From the NCBI RefSeq assembly GCF_015352975.1, contig NZ_JACYIZ010000006.1, positions 105,936 to 169,935 on the forward strand: 64,000 nucleotides of DNA. The letters are read 5' to 3'. Positions 61,358 to 64,000 of this stretch are shown here, piece by piece. The DNA comes from Aestuariimicrobium ganziense. GTDB taxonomy: Bacteria > Actinomycetota > Actinomycetes > Propionibacteriales > Propionibacteriaceae. The position numbers and the translations under genes are program-made. The notes under the pieces are model-generated. The model ran no database searches. It had not been told where the DNA came from and saw only the letters and a program-made list of their open reading frames with translations. The stretch's first letter is position 1. Every line of letters starts with the position of its first letter.

Positions 61358-63943
61358 TCAGGCGTTGAACGCCTGCGCCCGGCCAGCCCGCTCAGCCTGG
61401 TCGACCAGTTCGACCACCGTCCGGCGAAGTGCCGCGGGCGCGTCCGGGTGCTCGTCCAGCCAGGTCCGGCCTCGGGTGGCGCCCACTTTCGCGTCCGCCG
61501 GGAACAACTCCTCCACCAGGCGGCCCGCGATCTCCTGCGGGTGCTCGTCCCAGATCGTCACCAGCGACAAGAAGTAGCGGTCGTCGAAGCCGGCGACCAG
61601 GTCGCGGTGCAGCGGTTGTCCCCAACCGGCCAGCGCGGCGCCGACCTGGGCATTGGTCAGCGCCCCCGGCGTCAGGAGGGTGTCGAACAGCTCGGCCTTG
61701 CCCTGCGGATCAGGCAGTCCCGACCGCGCCCCGAGCAACTCGGTGCGTCCGTCGAGGGTGTCGTCGTGGGCCTCCATGTGTGCCTGCAGACCGTCGGCAT
61801 CGATCCGGCCGTGCACAGCCAGCGCGCGCAGCATCGACCACCGCAGTTCGACATTGGTGGTGGTCTCCAAGGCGTCCTGCACCCGGGTCACCAGTTCGGG
61901 CGTGCGAGCCATCGCCAGCGCCCAGGCCCGATCGAGGACGACCGCCCGGTCGTCGGCCGGCTCCTCCCCCGGCGACACCCAGGCACTCAGCGCCTCGGCC
62001 AGCCGCAGCCTGGCCGCGGCCCGCCGCTCTGTGGGCAGGTAGTTCTCGATCATCGACGACGCCTCGGCCAGCAGCGACGCCAGCGACGCGGTGTCGGACT
62101 CGGCGCGCGCATGCCGCACCACCACCTCGAGGAAGTCGTCGACCCGCAGGCGAGCGTCACGCACCCTGGTCTGCAGGTTGGTCCAGACCAGCGCGCGCGC
62201 CAGCGGGTCGTCCAAGCTCGACAGGTGCTCGCGCAGGGTCGCCAGCGAGGCCTCGTCGAACTCGACCTTGGCGTAGGTGAGGTCGTCGGCGTTGACCAGC
62301 ACCAGCGCCGGCGCGGGTCGGCCGACCAGCCGCGTCAGCGACGCGCCATCGCCGGCCAGTTCCAGCGGCACGCTCTCGCGCAGCACCAACCGGTCGTCGA
62401 TGACGTCGTACAACGCCACCCGTAGGGTGTGCGGTCGTCCGACGTGCTCACCGGTCAGGGCGTCGACCGAGGTCTGCTCGACCGCGAACCGGACGATGCG
62501 TCCCTGCTCGACCTCGACCACCGGACGCAGCAGGTCCGGCCCGCTGGTGCGCAGCCAGGCCTGCACCCACGACGACAGGTCGCGTCCGCTCTCGGTCTCG
62601 AGCGCGGCGACCAGGTCGGCGAAGGTCGCCGATGAGAACGCACGCTGGGCGAACAGCCGTCGCGACCCGGCCAGGAAGGCCTGCAGCCCGACGTGGTGCA
62701 CCAACTGCTTGAGCACCGCCGCACCCTTGGCGTAGGTGATGCCGTCGAAGTTCTGCCGGGCGGCCTCGACGTCGGCGATGTCGGCGATGATCGGGTGCGT
62801 GGTGGGCAGTTCGTCCTGCTGGTAGGCCCAGGCCTTGCGGCGGCCGGCAAAGGCGACCCAGTTGTCGGTGAACTCGGTGGCGGTCACCGCGGCATGGGTG
62901 CCCATGAACTCGGCGAACGACTCCTTGAGCCACAGGTCGTCCCACCACTGCGGGGTGACCAGGTCGCCGAACCACATGTGCGACATCTCGTGCAGCACCA
63001 CGTTGGCGCGCGAGGAGTACTGTGCGCGAGTGGCCGCGGTACGGAACAGCACCCGTTCGGTGAAGGTGACCAGGCCCGGGTTCTCCATCGCGCCCAGGTT
63101 GTACTCGGGCACGAACACCTGCTCGTACTTGCCCCACGGGTAGGGGTGGCCCATGTGCTCGTCGAAGAAGTCCAGACCCTGGCGCATCACGGTGAAGATC
63201 GCCTCGGCGTCCAGCGTGCTGGCTCGTGACGCCCGGCACGCCAACCCGAGCGGCACGACCATCCCGTCCTCACTGAGCCACTCGTCGCTGGCGGTGTGCC
63301 AGGGCCCGGCGGCGACCGCCACCAGGTAGGACGACAGCGGAGGGGTGGTGTCGAAGCTGTGGGTGGTGCGCTCGTCCAAGGTCGTGGACGAGCGTGCGGC
63401 CCCGTTGGCGAGCACGGTCCAGCCGGCGGGGGCGACCACCTGCATGCTCACCTTCTGCTTGAGGTCGGGCTGGTCGAAGGTGGCGAACACCCGGCGGGCG
63501 TCCGACGGCTCGAAGTGGGTGTAGAGGTAGGTGGTGTCGTCGACCGGGTCGACGAAGCGGTGCAGGCCCTGCCCGGTGCGGGAGTAGCGGGCTCGTCCGG
63601 TGATCTCGACGGTGACCTCGCTGTCGATCGGCAGGTCGTGCAACCACACCCGGGCGCCGTCGAAGTCGACCTCGGTCCAGGCGCCGTCGATGCTGACCTG
63701 GTGCACCTCGCCGAGGAAGTCGACGAACGTCTCGGGCTCGAGGGCGGTGACCCGCAGCGTCGAGCGGGTGCCGAACCAGGCCTGGTCGGCGTCGGCGGCG
63801 CCGGACAGGTCGAGGTGCACCTCGAGCACGCCGGGAGCGACCGCGGCACTGCGGGCCTGGGCATCGACGCGGGACAGGTTGGCGATGGCCGAGTTGGTGG
63901 GGCGGGCCGAGTTGGTGGGGCTGGCCGGGTTGGTGGGACTCAC
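61358..63943 (-). CDS. pepN: Aminopeptidase N (M1 family)
   Basis: A zinc aminopeptidase of 861 residues that trims N-terminal residues from peptides. GAMENPG near 290 is the substrate N-terminus site, HEMSHMWFG near 315 with E in WLKESFAE near 337 forms the HExxH-x18-E zinc site, and the C-terminal helical ERAP-like domain fills the rest. The N-terminus repeats [19 protein letters not shown], encoded by a roughly 17-bp tandem DNA repeat. The GTG (MSPTN) is one option; a TTG four codons earlier is another. Upstream only 57 bases remain in the window. Confidence 0.93.
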   Translation of the reverse strand: MSPTNPASPTNSARPTNSAIANLSRVDAQARSAAVAPGVLEVHLDLSGAADADQAWFGTRSTLRVTALEPETFVDFLGEVHQVSIDGAWTEVDFDGARVWLHDLPIDSEVTVEITGRARYSRTGQGLHRFVDPVDDTTYLYTHFEPSDARRVFATFDQPDLKQKVSMQVVAPAGWTVLANGAARSSTTLDERTTHSFDTTPPLSSYLVAVAAGPWHTASDEWLSEDGMVVPLGLACRASRASTLDAEAIFTVMRQGLDFFDEHMGHPYPWGKYEQVFVPEYNLGAMENPGLVTFTERVLFRTAATRAQYSSRANVVLHEMSHMWFGDLVTPQWWDDLWLKESFAEFMGTHAAVTATEFTDNWVAFAGRRKAWAYQQDELPTTHPIIADIADVEAARQNFDGITYAKGAAVLKQLVHHVGLQAFLAGSRRLFAQRAFSSATFADLVAALETESGRDLSSWVQAWLRTSGPDLLRPVVEVEQGRIVRFAVEQTSVDALTGEHVGRPHTLRVALYDVIDDRLVLRESVPLELAGDGASLTRLVGRPAPALVLVNADDLTYAKVEFDEASLATLREHLSSLDDPLARALVWTNLQTRVRDARLRVDDFLEVVVRHARAESDTASLASLLAEASSMIENYLPTERRAAARLRLAEALSAWVSPGEEPADDRAVVLDRAWALAMARTPELVTRVQDALETTTNVELRWSMLRALAVHGRIDADGLQAHMEAHDDTLDGRTELLGARSGLPDPQGKAELFDTLLTPGALTNAQVGAALAGWGQPLHRDLVAGFDDRYFLSLVTIWDEHPQEIAGRLVEELFPADAKVGATRGRTWLDEHPDAPAALRRTVVELVDQAERAGRAQAFNA

Positions 63944-64000
63944 CCTGCAAGCCAACCACGGACGACCCTCCCGGTCATCGACCGACCCGGCCGAACGACA

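Overview
The window is chromosomal DNA of a high-GC Gram-positive actinobacterium. The evidence is very high GC in third codon positions, many GTG starts, menaquinone as the only quinone pathway visible, a mycothiol-dependent-enzyme family protein, DUF3073 beside purM, and many start codons lying 6-8 nt after a TANNNT -10 hexamer, as in leaderless actinobacterial mRNAs. The gene set (DhaKLM, Nuo, SdhCAB, Men, NDH-2) would fit Propionibacteriaceae, but that placement is inference.

Layout. 1-6.0 kb: a minus-strand operon with a geranylgeranyl-reductase-like flavoprotein followed by nuoA-B-C-D-E-F; nuoF is cut by the window edge. 6.3-10 kb: a MDMPI-like protein, isochorismate synthase (menF), a scar joining a truncated GH49-dextranase-like gene to an antisense ECF sigma fragment, a DUF1905 protein and a PH-like membrane protein. 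10-13 kb: a small P-loop kinase, an ABC permease and its ATPase. 13.1-22.4 kb: the menaquinone cluster menG, menD, menC, menA and menE, interleaved with a TM0106-type nuclease, an S41-like protein and a broken LacI regulator. 22.5-25.8 kb: MarR, an MFS exporter and a GDPD-IMPase fusion. 26-32 kb: dhaK, dhaL, a DhaM-HPr-full EI fusion, then a sugar-1-phosphate nucleotidyltransferase and a galactokinase-like kinase. 32.7-36.1 kb: sdhCAB. 36.1-38.0 kb: an accessory islet of an AbiEi-like gene and a truncated GyrI-like gene, with three 66-nt palindromic repeats. 38-44.7 kb: CDF transporter, patatin, four tRNA genes, a membrane-anchored protein resembling the GroEL apical domain, an SH3-repeat cell-wall protein and a nitrobindin-like protein. 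44.8-52.5 kb: NDH-2, a deleted SIMPL pseudogene, a hydrolase, DUF3073, purM, purF and a gene graveyard. 52.5-64 kb: LURP-one-like protein, M20 dipeptidase, secreted subtilisin, lipoprotein alpha-amylase, HTH regulator, purL and pepN.

How it works together. Nuo, NDH-2 and Sdh all deliver electrons to menaquinone. The window carries menF, menD, menC, menE, menA and menG (menB and the thioesterase are not here), plus a reductase that may saturate the isoprenoid tail. Dihydroxyacetone phosphorylation looks self-contained because DhaM carries a whole Enzyme I. Secreted amylase and protease suggest scavenging of polymers.

The most unusual features are the GroEL-apical-like membrane protein, the palindromic repeat families (66-nt, 31-nt and 41-nt), the 28-bp palindrome before dhaK, and at least six genes broken by internal deletion or fusion, a density that suggests recent deletion-driven gene loss.
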